Below are positions 43,163 to 52,730 of a stretch of 64,000 nucleotides of DNA, piece after piece. The DNA comes from Flammeovirga sp. EKP202 (GTDB lineage Bacteria; Bacteroidota; Bacteroidia; Cytophagales; Flammeovirgaceae). The stretch spans positions 1 through 64,000 of the forward strand of contig NZ_JACVVP010000026.1 of NCBI RefSeq assembly GCF_014534745.1. The letters are read 5' to 3'. The notes beneath the pieces were generated by a model that searched no databases, was not told where the DNA came from, and saw nothing but the letters and a program-made list of their open reading frames with translations. Within the stretch, counting starts at the first letter, position 1, and each line of letters starts with the position of its first letter. Position numbers and translations under genes: made by a program.

Positions 43163-43164
43163 AA

Positions 43165-43806
43165 TTAACCTCTTACAAATGGATTACTTCTTTTCTCATC
43201 ACCGATTGTTGTGAACGGCCCATGCCCTGGATAAACAATTGTCTCATCAGGCAAGGCATACATTACATTTTTGATGTTATCTAATAAAGTTTGGTGATCA
43301 CCACCTGGCAAGTCTGTTCTACCAATTGAACCTTTAAATAAAACATCTCCACCTAAAGCAATTTTTTGCTCTTGATCAAAGAAAACCAGATGCCCTGGTG
43401 AATGCCCTGGAGCGTATAAGATTTGAAGTGATGTATTTCCAAAAGTGACTTCACCTTCATTTTCTAGTAGTTCATCGTGTGTAGAAGTCACAAAACCCGG
43501 AATACCATATTTAGCCGCTGAGTTAGCACCACTCGCTAAAGTCTCAATCTCACCTTTGGGAATATATAATTTCACACCAAAAGTATCTTGACAGAATTTG
43601 TTACCGAAAACATGATCTAGGTGACAATGTGTATTGACAATTTTCACCACTTTCAACTCGTTGCTTTCAATAAATCCTTTCAATGCTTGTTCTTCTGAAG
43701 CATCATAACAGCCTGGATCGACAACAATTGCTTCTTTTGTCTCGTCCCAAACTACGTATGTATTTTCTTGAAAAGGGCTAAAAGTTAATGTATGTACGTT
43801 AATCAT
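43165..43806 (-). CDS. MBL-fold metallo-hydrolase (glyoxalase II-like)
   Basis: 213 residues with the zinc motifs of glyoxalase II-like enzymes: THCHLDHVFG (about 59-68), GHSPGHLVFF (about 133-142), GGDVLFKGSIGRTD (about 152-165) and YPGHGPFTT (about 196-204). The family hydrolyses thioesters or related compounds, and the true substrate is not clear. It lies 2 bp upstream of pssA and is probably co-transcribed with it. Confidence 0.9.
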   Translation of the reverse strand: MINVHTLTFSPFQENTYVVWDETKEAIVVDPGCYDASEEQALKGFIESNELKVVKIVNTHCHLDHVFGNKFCQDTFGVKLYIPKGEIETLASGANSAAKYGIPGFVTSTHDELLENEGEVTFGNTSLQILYAPGHSPGHLVFFDQEQKIALGGDVLFKGSIGRTDLPGGDHQTLLDNIKNVMYALPDETIVYPGHGPFTTIGDEKRSNPFVRG

Positions 43807-43959
43807 CTTATTTTTTATGCTTTATCACTACTCTACTAAGGGTCAATTATTTGTAGTTCAACCTTTATGAATAGTATACTTTTGAATTAAAATTTCTTCG
43901 AACGTACAAATTTTAACCTAGATATGCTACCTTTTAAATGATTTTAGAGCTACCAAAAA

Positions 43960-44619
43960 CTAATTCGATTGACAATGCTTATCAATATATTCCTGCGATT
44001 TTAAATTCCCTAATTCTTTCGCAGTATGAAAACCAACACAGGCATCTTCCATTTTTCCTAAGCGTAAATAAGAAACTGCTCTCAAATGAATGGCATTATA
44101 ATTTTCTTGATCCTCCTCAATTAAAACTGAAAGGTCGTGAATTGCATTGGTATAGTCTTTTAAATAATAATGACTCACCGCCTTGTTATAATAACAGCTT
44201 TGAGTATTGATTGGAATCTCTGGATTAAGATTGGCTAATGTAATTTCATAATTACGAACCGCCTTACGGAAGTCTTTTAACTTGAAGTAAATATTTCCTG
44301 CCTTCAAATGATAATCCGCTTGACCTGTTTGTAATTTAATCGTCAATTCTATGTACTTCTTTGCATTCTCATAGTCTTTTAACTCATAATATGAGCTTGC
44401 TACACCATAGGAGTAATCAGAGAAATTAGGATTCAGTTCATAAGCCAATATGAAATTATTTAAGGCCTTATCATAAGCCTTAATGCTATAATCAGCTTTA
44501 GCTTGTTGATAATAATCGATGGCTTTGTTTATTTTTTCGCTATCAATAATCGTATCTTGGGCATAAAGAAACTGAGACAACAATAAAAATAGACCTAGTA
44601 TTAAAGTTTTTCTAAACAT
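43960..44619 (-). CDS. secreted tetratricopeptide-repeat protein
   Basis: The start at 44619 gives a clean signal peptide (MFRKTLILGLFLLLSQFLYAQ). The rest is about five TPR units, for instance AYDKALNNFILAYELNPNFS, DYENAKKYIELTIKLQTGQA, DFRKAVRNYEITLANLNPEI and DYTNAIHDLSVLIEEDQENY. TPR proteins are adaptors, so this one probably scaffolds a periplasmic or envelope complex. There is no operon partner within 150 bp. Confidence 0.85.
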   Translation of the reverse strand: MFRKTLILGLFLLLSQFLYAQDTIIDSEKINKAIDYYQQAKADYSIKAYDKALNNFILAYELNPNFSDYSYGVASSYYELKDYENAKKYIELTIKLQTGQADYHLKAGNIYFKLKDFRKAVRNYEITLANLNPEIPINTQSCYYNKAVSHYYLKDYTNAIHDLSVLIEEDQENYNAIHLRAVSYLRLGKMEDACVGFHTAKELGNLKSQEYIDKHCQSN

Positions 44620-44940
44620 TATTATAGATTGAAATAAAAAAGTGTAATATAAATTACAATTCAATTAAAGTGCCAACACGAAAAAATAAAGTACTTCGAT
44701 TGCAATATTTTAAAAGAAACGGATGATTCTATCAATCAGTTACAAATAACCTGTAAATATATTGCGAATCTCAAACCTTCAAATGATAACTCACTACCAT
44801 TCAGCTACAATAAGAAATTCCCAACATCACTATTCATCATCACGTTATTAACCATTTTGATATAAAAACGATTGTTTTCTTTTGTCCTACTACATAGAAT
44901 ATGATATTTGTAGCCATTATTTATTTTTTGAGCATTTGGT
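44620..44940. other. intergenic region before the FAD oxidoreductase gene
   Basis: 321 bp of AT-rich sequence between divergent genes. A promoter is visible at its right end (44881-44910); otherwise I see no gene, tRNA or strong hairpin. Confidence 0.4.
44881..44910 (+). promoter_or_regulatory. putative promoter of the FAD oxidoreductase-PAS operon
   Basis: TTTG at 44881-44884 (-33 type) and GATATTTG at 44903-44910 (near-consensus TAnnTTTG), about 18 bp apart, 30 bp before the ATG at 44941. This is one of the better two-box matches in the window. Confidence 0.45.
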
Positions 44941-46020
44941 ATGACAGAGATTATAGATTATCTAATTGTAGGGCAAGGAATTGCGGGTAGTATATTAACA
45001 GAAACAGTTATCAATCGAAATAAAACCTTTAAACTTATTGATAATGGAAGTTTAAAAAATTCATCAAGAGTAGCTGGTGGATTGTACAACCCCATCACTG
45101 GTAGAAAGATGGTAAAGACATGGCTTTGTGACACTATTTTTGATAAGATTGAAGACTTCTATCCTACTTTTGATCAAAAATATAATATCAAAAGTTTTAT
45201 CCCTATCCCACTTTATTTCCCGTTTGATTCTCAAGAAAAACAGACGGACTGGATTGCAGCAAGTGCTGATGAAAAGTATTCCTCATATGTAAAAGGATTT
45301 GTGAAAGAGGGACTTTACAATGAATACGTTGACGGTTCTTTTGGAGGAATGGAAGTTCAAAGAAGTGGCTACTTGGATATTCCTGTTTTCTTGGATGCAT
45401 TCAAAGAAAAAAACAAAGAACACATTTTAGAGGAAGAGTTTGAGTACAATAAAATCCAACAAAAGGAAGGTTTTATTAAATATAAAAATATTAAGGCAAA
45501 GCATATCATTTTTGCAGAAGGGAATAAAGTAGAAAATAATCCTTTCTTTACAGCGTTAGACTTTAGACCGGTCAAAGGTGAATTACTGCTTATAAAGTTT
45601 AAAAATGCAAGGTTTAACCATATCATTAATCGAAATGGTTTCATCCTACCGATTGATGATCAAGGGACTTGCAAATTAGGAGCGACCTATGAAAGAGTGG
45701 AAGAAATGGATTCTCCAACTCCTAAAGGCAAGAGACAACTCCTTGAAAAAGTGGAACCACTTGTCAATGATGAATTTGAAATTTTAGAGCATTGGTCAGG
45801 TATTCGTCCGGCTACATTTGATCGTCGTCCATTTATAGGAACACATGAAGCACATCGAAATATTCATATATTTAATGGATTAGGTGCTAAGGGCGTTTCG
45901 CTTGGACCTTATTTTTCAGAATTACTGCTAGAAAGTATAGAAAATGGAAAGGAATTACCTTATGAGGTAAGACTCAATAGACTTTCCAAACAACAAAGAA
46001 TTGAACAAAACTCGAAATAA
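44941..46020 (+). CDS. FAD-dependent oxidoreductase (DAO family)
   Basis: 359 residues of the D-amino-acid-oxidase/GlpD-like group. FAD binds at VGQGIAGSILTE (about 10-21). SSRVAGGLYNPITGRKMVKT (about 41-60) is the conserved segment of a Bacteroidetes subfamily, and the C-terminal FAD contacts are in GIRPATFDRRPFIG (about 289-302) and FNGLGAKGVSLGPYFSE (about 313-329). The substrate is unknown. Its stop overlaps the start of the PAS protein gene by 1 bp (TAATG), so they are translated together. Confidence 0.85.
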   Translation: MTEIIDYLIVGQGIAGSILTETVINRNKTFKLIDNGSLKNSSRVAGGLYNPITGRKMVKTWLCDTIFDKIEDFYPTFDQKYNIKSFIPIPLYFPFDSQEKQTDWIAASADEKYSSYVKGFVKEGLYNEYVDGSFGGMEVQRSGYLDIPVFLDAFKEKNKEHILEEEFEYNKIQQKEGFIKYKNIKAKHIIFAEGNKVENNPFFTALDFRPVKGELLLIKFKNARFNHIINRNGFILPIDDQGTCKLGATYERVEEMDSPTPKGKRQLLEKVEPLVNDEFEILEHWSGIRPATFDRRPFIGTHEAHRNIHIFNGLGAKGVSLGPYFSELLLESIENGKELPYEVRLNRLSKQQRIEQNSK

Positions 46021-47264
46021 TGAATAATCAGCTCAATACCATTTTTTCAAAATTACAGATAAGGTCTGTGATCCTTTATATTTTATCACTGGTATTAATT
46101 TTAGCTGCAACAGGTGTAAAGGTTTATTATGATGTAAACCTTGAAAAACTTTACTTACAAAAAGTTTTATCTAATTCTAAAGCATTAGTCAATTACAAAC
46201 AAGCATCGACAGAAATTGAAAAAACAATTCAAGATATTAAAATTGATGCCTTTGATTTGTACAAGATTACTTTAACAGATGTCTACTATCTTAACGATAA
46301 TGGAGCAGCACTGTATTGGCTAAATCAAGGTAAAGAGAGAAGTATCTTGAATCGTAGTCATGCAAGTGAAATCCCTGCTTCATTAAAAGCATTTTTTAGA
46401 GCTGACAACAACCTTACAAGTCAATCCGTCGGAGAATGGTTTGTGGTTAAAAAGAAAGTGGATCAAGCTACAAATCAGTCCATCGCAATTGTGATTAATG
46501 AGTTTGATTTATGGCTTAGAGTCAGCACTCGATCACTACCCTTAATTGCTTTATGCATTTTGTTACTGAGCATTATTTTCATAGCTCAAATTTCGAGTAC
46601 AAATACCTGGTTGAAACGCCCACTGTCAAAATTCTTTAAACATCTTGAATATGAAAGCCAAGGAATCAGCAGTGAATTAGAACGTGATGTACCAAACGAA
46701 TGGCAAGAGTTATTCTTAGAATATGACCTTTCTTCTGATAGTCAATTAAATAGTAAAGGTCTACCCAAAGAGTCTGAAAAGGAAGCCACACAAAGGCATC
46801 ATGCTCAATTACAAGAACTCAGATGGGCCAAAGAACAACTCGCGGAATATCAAAAAAAATCTTCAGAGAAACAGACATCTGGCCAAGGTAACAAAATTCA
46901 AAGTTTCTTCGATACTTTCCAAAAAGCAACAATTGGTGTCATGGTCACTGATGCAGATAGCATTCCTATTTTCTTAAACAATAAAGGAAAAGAATTATTA
47001 GGGAAAGGTACAATGCCAGAAAATGAAGAAGATTTAATCGATATTCGAAAAATATTTATTTCAGACACCAATATTGAAATGCCGAATGATCAGCATCCAA
47101 TTATTAAGGTCAAACTTGAAAATAAACCTCAGATAGTCAAACACATCGACAGTTACAACCCCAATACCAAAGAGAGAAAGAAAATTCAGATGTATGCCAC
47201 CCCTATAACGGCCTACACATCAATGAATGAATATTACCTAATATTAATAGCTGAAGAAAAGTAA
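46020..47264 (+). CDS. membrane sensor-like protein with PAS-type C-terminal domain
   Basis: 414 residues. Two membrane helices (about 15-34 and 174-193) flank an extracytoplasmic segment of about 140 residues. A cytoplasmic coiled coil (about 245-285) leads to a PAS-like domain from KATIGVMVTDADSIPIFLNN (about 303-322) to the end. No kinase, cyclase or other output domain is present, which is unusual for such a layout. It may bind a separate partner. It is coupled to the FAD oxidoreductase by a TAATG overlap, which suggests a redox or metabolite link. Confidence 0.65.
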   Translation: MNNQLNTIFSKLQIRSVILYILSLVLILAATGVKVYYDVNLEKLYLQKVLSNSKALVNYKQASTEIEKTIQDIKIDAFDLYKITLTDVYYLNDNGAALYWLNQGKERSILNRSHASEIPASLKAFFRADNNLTSQSVGEWFVVKKKVDQATNQSIAIVINEFDLWLRVSTRSLPLIALCILLLSIIFIAQISSTNTWLKRPLSKFFKHLEYESQGISSELERDVPNEWQELFLEYDLSSDSQLNSKGLPKESEKEATQRHHAQLQELRWAKEQLAEYQKKSSEKQTSGQGNKIQSFFDTFQKATIGVMVTDADSIPIFLNNKGKELLGKGTMPENEEDLIDIRKIFISDTNIEMPNDQHPIIKVKLENKPQIVKHIDSYNPNTKERKKIQMYATPITAYTSMNEYYLILIAEEK

Positions 47265-47352
47265 TTTTTCTTATTTTTATCAAAATAATTTTTAGTTATC
47301 GATGGAGTAAAACTAAATCTCGTTTACTCCAATAGTTCACTTAAAAGAAAAC

Positions 47353-48066
47353 ATGCCAATATTTCAGCTAGAAGAAGACAACGTGATGTTCCCTCCTGCC
47401 CGCTTGACGGATGAGAGTGGTATTCTTGCAGTCGGAGGAGATTTAACTCCTAAAAGAATTATTGAAGCTTATGCAAATGGTGTTTTCCCATGGTTTAATC
47501 CAGAAGACCCTTTGCTTTGGTGGTCTCCTGATCCCCGTTGTGTTTTATTTCCTGAAAATATTTATGTTTCCAAAAGTATGCGTCAACTCTTAAGACGTGA
47601 TACTTTTAAGGTGACATTTGATCAAGATTTTGAAGGTGTAATTGCTTCGTGCAAAGAGATCTACAGACCTGATCAAGGTGGCACCTGGATTACAGAAGAG
47701 ATGGAGGAAGCCTATAATCAGCTTCATAAAATTGGTTTTATGCATTCTGTGGAAGTTTGGGAAAATGATGAACTTGTCGGTGGCTTATATGGCGGCGCGA
47801 TGCAAAAAGCTTTTTTTGGGGAATCAATGTTTTCAAAACGTAGTAATGCCTCTAAATATGGATTTATTATGCTCTGCAAAAACCTGATTGAACAAGGGTA
47901 TGAAATTATTGACTGTCAGATGCATACTCCACACCTCGAAAGCTTAGGAGCTGAAGAAATTCCACGAGATGCATTCCTTTTATATACCGATAGAAATCAG
48001 CAAAGAGAGTTCGACAGACAAAATTGGAATGAAATCTTTAGAACTGATTTTTATACAAATCTGTAA
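47353..48066 (+). CDS. aat: leucyl/phenylalanyl-tRNA-protein transferase
   Basis: Adds Leu or Phe to the N-terminus of proteins with basic N-termini, marking them for ClpAP (N-degron pathway). FPPARLTDESGILAVGGDLT (about 13-32), LAYANGVFPWF-type IIEAYANGVFPWFNPEDPLL (about 36-55) and WWSPDPRCVLFPE (about 56-68) are the strong family signatures. GGLYGGAMQKAFFGESMFS (about 140-158) is the transferase core. The length of 237 is normal. Confidence 0.94.
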   Translation: MPIFQLEEDNVMFPPARLTDESGILAVGGDLTPKRIIEAYANGVFPWFNPEDPLLWWSPDPRCVLFPENIYVSKSMRQLLRRDTFKVTFDQDFEGVIASCKEIYRPDQGGTWITEEMEEAYNQLHKIGFMHSVEVWENDELVGGLYGGAMQKAFFGESMFSKRSNASKYGFIMLCKNLIEQGYEIIDCQMHTPHLESLGAEEIPRDAFLLYTDRNQQREFDRQNWNEIFRTDFYTNL

Positions 48067-48145
48067 GTTTATATTATTTTTGAATTGAATTTGAATAGAA
48101 GGTTAACAAAGATGTTAATTTTCAACATACTAACATATACAAAAC

Positions 48146-49600
48146 ATGAACAAAGAAGTAGCTCAATTGAATCCCGTTGATATTTGGGAAAACTTTGAGA
48201 AAATGAACGAGGTTCCAAGAGGATCTAAGAAAGAAGAAAGAATTATTGCATTCACTAAAAAATTCGGAGAAGATTTAGGATTACCCACTATTGTTGACAA
48301 AACAGGCAATGTGATCATCAAAAAACCTGCAACACCGGGTATGGAAGACCGCAAAGGAATTATCATTCAATCACATATTGATATGGTACACCAGAAAAAT
48401 GCGGATACTGATTTCGATTTCGATCAAGATGGAATTCAGTCTTATATTGATGGCGATTGGGTAAAAGCCAAAGGGACAACACTTGGTGCTGACAACGGTA
48501 TTGGAGCTGCTACGATGATGGGCATTTTGGCTTCTAAAGAATTAGTCCATGGCCCAATTGAAGCATTATTTACAATTGATGAAGAAACAGGTATGACTGG
48601 TGCTTTCGGTTTGGAAGGCGGCATGCTTGATGGAGATATTTTATTAAACCTTGACACTGAAGACGAGCACGAATTGTGTATTGGATGTGCAGGTGGTATT
48701 GACACTAACGTCAATTACAACTACGAGGAAGTAACAGCTGAAGGTGCTGCTTTCAAAATTGACTTAAAAGGTTTGAAAGGTGGTCACTCAGGATGTGAAA
48801 TTCACTTAGGACGAGGCAACGCTAATAAATTAATGAACCGTCTACTTTGGAGAACAAACAAAAAATTCGGTTTAGAAGTTGCTGAAATTGATGGCGGAAG
48901 TTTAAGAAATGCTATCCCACGTGAATCATTTGCAACGGTAGTAATTGCTGAGGATAAAGTAGAGGAATTTAAGGCTTATGTTGCCGAATTCGAAGCTACA
49001 ATCAAGCAAGAATTACATGCTACTGAGCCTAATTTGGTGGTTCTTCTTGATGCTGTTGAATTGCCATCAAAAGTGATGGAGGTAAAAGCTCAAGAAGCTT
49101 TATTCAGTGCAGTATATGCCTCACCTTGTGGTGTGATCAGAATGTCAGATGATTTGGAAGGATTGGTAGAGACTTCTACTTCACTTTCAAGAGTACTGGT
49201 AAAAGACGGAAAAGTAACGGTTCAATTCCTTACAAGAAGTTCAGTAGATTCAGCTAAATATGATGTGACTTATCAAATTGAAGGTGCATTTGCAATCACT
49301 GAAGGTAATGTAGAACACGGAGGAGCTTACCCAGGCTGGACTCCAAATGCTAATTCTGAAATCTTGGAAGAGATGAAGGAGATTCATCAAGAATTATTCA
49401 ATAAACCTGCAATTGTCAATGCTGTTCACGCTGGATTGGAATGCGGTATTATTGGTAGCCACTACCCTCATTTAGATATGATTTCATTTGGTCCTACAAT
49501 CAAAAACCCTCACTCACCAGATGAGATGTGTGAGGTCAATACAGTTCATAGATTCTGGGACTTTATCAAAATCACTTTAGAAAGAGTAGCAAAGAAATAA
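48146..49600 (+). CDS. pepD: aminoacyl-histidine dipeptidase (peptidase D)
   Basis: M20-family zinc dipeptidase that cleaves Xaa-His dipeptides in the cytosol; 484 residues. Metal ligands are in IIQSHIDMVHQK (about 73-84, His and Asp), TTLGADNGIGAAT (about 111-123, Asp), IDEETGMTGAFGL (about 146-158, Glu) and the late His in HAGLECGIIGSHY (about 430-442). The lid domain has KGGHSGCEIHLGRGNANKLM (about 213-232). The length and order fit PepD. It is terminated by a strong shared hairpin. Confidence 0.94.
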   Translation: MNKEVAQLNPVDIWENFEKMNEVPRGSKKEERIIAFTKKFGEDLGLPTIVDKTGNVIIKKPATPGMEDRKGIIIQSHIDMVHQKNADTDFDFDQDGIQSYIDGDWVKAKGTTLGADNGIGAATMMGILASKELVHGPIEALFTIDEETGMTGAFGLEGGMLDGDILLNLDTEDEHELCIGCAGGIDTNVNYNYEEVTAEGAAFKIDLKGLKGGHSGCEIHLGRGNANKLMNRLLWRTNKKFGLEVAEIDGGSLRNAIPRESFATVVIAEDKVEEFKAYVAEFEATIKQELHATEPNLVVLLDAVELPSKVMEVKAQEALFSAVYASPCGVIRMSDDLEGLVETSTSLSRVLVKDGKVTVQFLTRSSVDSAKYDVTYQIEGAFAITEGNVEHGGAYPGWTPNANSEILEEMKEIHQELFNKPAIVNAVHAGLECGIIGSHYPHLDMISFGPTIKNPHSPDEMCEVNTVHRFWDFIKITLERVAKK

Positions 49601-49616
49601 CCTTATGCTTACCTAA

Positions 49617-49663
49617 AAATGGTGAATTAGAAACATGTAATTGATTTCTAATTCACCATTTTG
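49617..49663. terminator. bidirectional terminator between pepD and the thioredoxin-like gene
   Basis: Perfect 18-bp stem between 49617-49634 and 49646-49663 (AAAATGGTGAATTAGAAA and its complement), with an 11-nt loop. A and T tracts form the ends of the stem for both directions. Confidence 0.8.
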
Positions 49664-49672
49664 TATAAATGT

Positions 49673-50218
49673 TTATTTTGATTTAGGATAAGGTGAAGTG
49701 TACTTTTCTTTGTAGTCGTTGAATGATACATTTTCAAAGGCTCCTTCTTCTATAAAGGAGAGAATCAAATGCATACTCTTTTTATCTTGAAAACCTGGTA
49801 CAGGAACAGGCTCAGCCAAAAGTTGCTCTTTTTTATTGACCATTATAAAAACAGTGGTAGGAAAACTCATTTTCCCATTCAATAAAGTTGCCGCTAATTC
49901 ATGATACCCTTTTCCTCCTTGACTGATAAAATCATAGGTAGTTCCTTGAAATTGAATTCCCTTACGTGACTCCGCATTAAGTTTCACTGCATAATAATTT
50001 TCATTGACATATTTTACAATGGAAGGATCTGAAAAAGTGGACCGATCCATTTTCTTACACCAACCACACCAATCAGTATAAACATCAATAAATATTTTTC
50101 GAGGTTCTTTTTTACTTTTTGTTATTGCTTCCTCAAAACTCATCCAATGAATTTTCTCTTGTGCTTGTATGCTTTGAGAAAGTAGCAATACAAAAAATGC
50201 TGATAATAGAAATCGCAT
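49673..50218 (-). CDS. exported thioredoxin-fold protein with CGWC motif
   Basis: The ATG at 50218 gives a signal peptide (MRFLLSAFFVLLLSQSIQAQ). The mature part is a thioredoxin fold with DVYTDWCGWCKKMDRSTFSD (about 45-64), i.e. a CGWC active site like DUF255/DsbD-C-type proteins, and the cis-Pro in MSFPTTVFI (about 118-126). A role in periplasmic disulfide reduction or isomerisation is likely. Its start is only 20 bp from that of the divergent dipeptidyl peptidase gene. Confidence 0.85.
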   Translation of the reverse strand: MRFLLSAFFVLLLSQSIQAQEKIHWMSFEEAITKSKKEPRKIFIDVYTDWCGWCKKMDRSTFSDPSIVKYVNENYYAVKLNAESRKGIQFQGTTYDFISQGGKGYHELAATLLNGKMSFPTTVFIMVNKKEQLLAEPVPVPGFQDKKSMHLILSFIEEGAFENVSFNDYKEKYTSPYPKSK

Positions 50219-50237
50219 ATAAATCATAATATTCAAA

Positions 50238-52388
50238 ATGAAACGACTTTATAGTTTAGCAACCCTTTGTCTTTTAATTCTTAGTGCTTTGAGTAGCCAA
50301 GCACAAAATAAAACCTTAACATTAGAGCAATCCATCGTTGAAAGATGGTCAACTTTTTACCCTGAAAGAATAAGTGTTCAATGGCAACCCAATGCTAAAG
50401 GTTACTATACCATTATTGAAGATAATGCATTAATTGCAACTTACGCTAAAAAAGGTAGTAAGAAAACGTTGATTTCATTAGAAGAAGTCAAAAAGTCTAA
50501 TGAAAACTTAGAGGATTTAAAAAGGTTCCCTCGCTACAAATGGGTATCTCAAAATGAATTTATTTTCAATCACCAAAATCAGTTTTTCAAAACTAATATT
50601 GCATCAAAGCAATCTATCCAATTAGGTGCTTGGAGCAAGGAAGGTGCAAATGCTGATTTCACTTCTGATTACTCTAAGGCAGCCTATACTATCGAAAACA
50701 ATCTTTTCATCACAGTTGATGGAAACGAAACTCAAATTTCTAAAGAAGACAATAAAGAAATTGTATTTGGTCAAGTCGTTCATAGAAATGAGTTTGGCGT
50801 GCACAAGGGGACGTACTGGTCACCAAATGGTAATGCTATCGCTTATTACAGAAATGATCAAACGATGGTCACTGACTACCCACTCGTCAACCCTACAACA
50901 ACACCAGCCTCTTCCAACCCTACTAAATATCCAATGGCAGGGATGAAAAGTGAAGAAGTAACTTTGCACATTTACAATATCAAAACGCAAAAGAGTGTTC
51001 AGGTTAAAACAGAAGGTCCAAAAGAGCAATACTTAACAAATATAGTTTGGAGCCCAGATGAGCAATTTATCTACATCGGTATTTTGAATAGAGCTCAAAA
51101 TCATTTAGTACTTAATCAATACAATGCGACAAACGGTGAGTTTATCAAAACACTTTTCGAAGAGAAAGATGATAAATACTTATCTATCACACACCCAATG
51201 GAATTCCTTCCAAATAGCAATAATCAATTTATCTGGAGAACAGAAAAAGATGGGTATGAGCATGTGTATTTATACAATACTGAAGGAAAGGAGTTAGCAC
51301 AATTAACTTCTGGAGAATGGGTAGTAATGGATGTGATTGGTTTTGATAAAAAGAAACAAAACCTTTTCGTTTTAGGAACTGATAATAATGGTTTAGATAG
51401 ACAAGTTTATAAAGCCAACTTAAAATCGAAGAAAGTCAGCAAAATCACATCAGAATCAGGAGTATATAGCCAAGTTCAGTATGATGCATCAAGTAATCTT
51501 TTCTTGTCTGCTTTTACGAACTTAACAACACCTAACAAAGAAGTTATTTTTGATGGAAATGGTAAAATGATCAGTACCATTCTTGAAGCTGAAGATCCAT
51601 TAAAAGATTTTACTGTTTCACCTATCGAGCTTTCTACAATCAAAGCTGCAGATGGCACATCAGTTTTGAATACAAGAATGATCAAGCCCGCTGATTTTGA
51701 TCCAAATAAAAAATACCCTGTCATTGTATATGTATATGGTGGCCCAGGAGTTCAATTGATCACAAACAGATGGCAAGCCGGTGCAGCACTTTGGATGCAG
51801 AAGGCGGCACAAGATGGTTATATTATCTATACTGTAGACAGTAGAGGTACTGAAAACAGAGGTAAAGACTTTGAGCAAGCTACTCACTTGAAATTAGGTA
51901 CTGAAGAAGTAAAGGATCAACTATTAGGTGTAGAATACCTAAAATCATTGCCTTACGTTGATGTAGAAAGAATGGCTATTCACGGATGGAGTTTTGGTGG
52001 ATTTATGACTACTTCATTGATGACGAAAGCAGCTGACACTTTTAAAGTTGGTGTAGCAGGTGGACCGGTAATGGATTGGGAATTATATGAAGTGATGTAT
52101 ACTGAAAGATATATGTCTACACCACAACTAAATGCAGAAGGCTACGAAGAGGCAAAATTATTAAACAAAACCACTTTATTAAAAGATAAACTATTGATTA
52201 TTCATGGATTAATTGATGATGTTGTTGTTCCTCAGCACTCTTTCTTATTCTTAGAAAATTGTGTGAAAAATGGAGTTCAAGTAGATTTCTTTACTTACCC
52301 AGGACACCCTCACAATGTTAGAGGAAAAGACAGAGTACACTTAATGCAAAAAGTACTATTGTACATTGATGATGCATTAGGAAAATAA
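50238..52388 (+). CDS. dipeptidyl peptidase IV (S9 family)
   Basis: Exported serine exopeptidase of 716 residues that removes N-terminal dipeptides, usually with Pro at the second place. A signal peptide (about 1-22) and a DPP-IV-type propeller (about 60-470; YWSPNGNAIAYYRND near 193-207) precede the hydrolase domain. The nucleophile is in HGWSFGGFMT (about 579-588), the Asp in LIDDVVVPQH (about 660-669) and the His in YPGHPHNVRG (about 690-699). The Asp-Ser-Arg-Gly loop VDSRGTENRGKDF is present. It is terminated by its own hairpin. Confidence 0.93.
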   Translation: MKRLYSLATLCLLILSALSSQAQNKTLTLEQSIVERWSTFYPERISVQWQPNAKGYYTIIEDNALIATYAKKGSKKTLISLEEVKKSNENLEDLKRFPRYKWVSQNEFIFNHQNQFFKTNIASKQSIQLGAWSKEGANADFTSDYSKAAYTIENNLFITVDGNETQISKEDNKEIVFGQVVHRNEFGVHKGTYWSPNGNAIAYYRNDQTMVTDYPLVNPTTTPASSNPTKYPMAGMKSEEVTLHIYNIKTQKSVQVKTEGPKEQYLTNIVWSPDEQFIYIGILNRAQNHLVLNQYNATNGEFIKTLFEEKDDKYLSITHPMEFLPNSNNQFIWRTEKDGYEHVYLYNTEGKELAQLTSGEWVVMDVIGFDKKKQNLFVLGTDNNGLDRQVYKANLKSKKVSKITSESGVYSQVQYDASSNLFLSAFTNLTTPNKEVIFDGNGKMISTILEAEDPLKDFTVSPIELSTIKAADGTSVLNTRMIKPADFDPNKKYPVIVYVYGGPGVQLITNRWQAGAALWMQKAAQDGYIIYTVDSRGTENRGKDFEQATHLKLGTEEVKDQLLGVEYLKSLPYVDVERMAIHGWSFGGFMTTSLMTKAADTFKVGVAGGPVMDWELYEVMYTERYMSTPQLNAEGYEEAKLLNKTTLLKDKLLIIHGLIDDVVVPQHSFLFLENCVKNGVQVDFFTYPGHPHNVRGKDRVHLMQKVLLYIDDALGK

Positions 52389-52393
52389 TATTT

Positions 52394-52430
52394 AACTCCC
52401 TCATTTCAAATTGAGGGAGTTTTCTTTTTT
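52394..52430 (+). terminator. terminator after the dipeptidyl peptidase gene
   Basis: Perfect stem AACTCCCTCA (52394-52403) / TGAGGGAGTT (52412-52421) followed by TTCTTTTTT. Confidence 0.8.
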
Positions 52431-52730
52431 GAAAACTTAATATTTTCAAAAAAGAAAGTTTTTTTGGCTTCACTACACTATCTTGTGTCGTTTTTGAAAT
52501 TGTAATTTAACGACAACCCTTTATTTTCATTGACCAGTAAATAAAGAACACTATTTTCAGAAGCAACAGTTAATTTTTTTGTCGAAAAATGTGTAAAAGC
52601 AACTTGGCAATTCAACTTAGGTCAACTACCTTCTATTCCCTAAGCACACGGAATAGAGAATTTTACTTATAACATTAACAAGAGTAGGTTTAAACTTACT
52701 CACAGATCCTATCTTTACGAAACAACAATA
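52431..52730 (+). promoter_or_regulatory. leader/promoter region of the symporter gene
   Basis: About 300 bp without an ORF. It contains a spaced inverted repeat TGTCGTT (52486-52492) / AACGACA (52509-52515), a hairpin TTCTATTCC (52631-52639) / GGAATAGAGAA (52650-52660), and a TATCTTTA (52710-52717) that may be a -7 element 14 bp before the ATG. None of these is proven. Confidence 0.35.
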
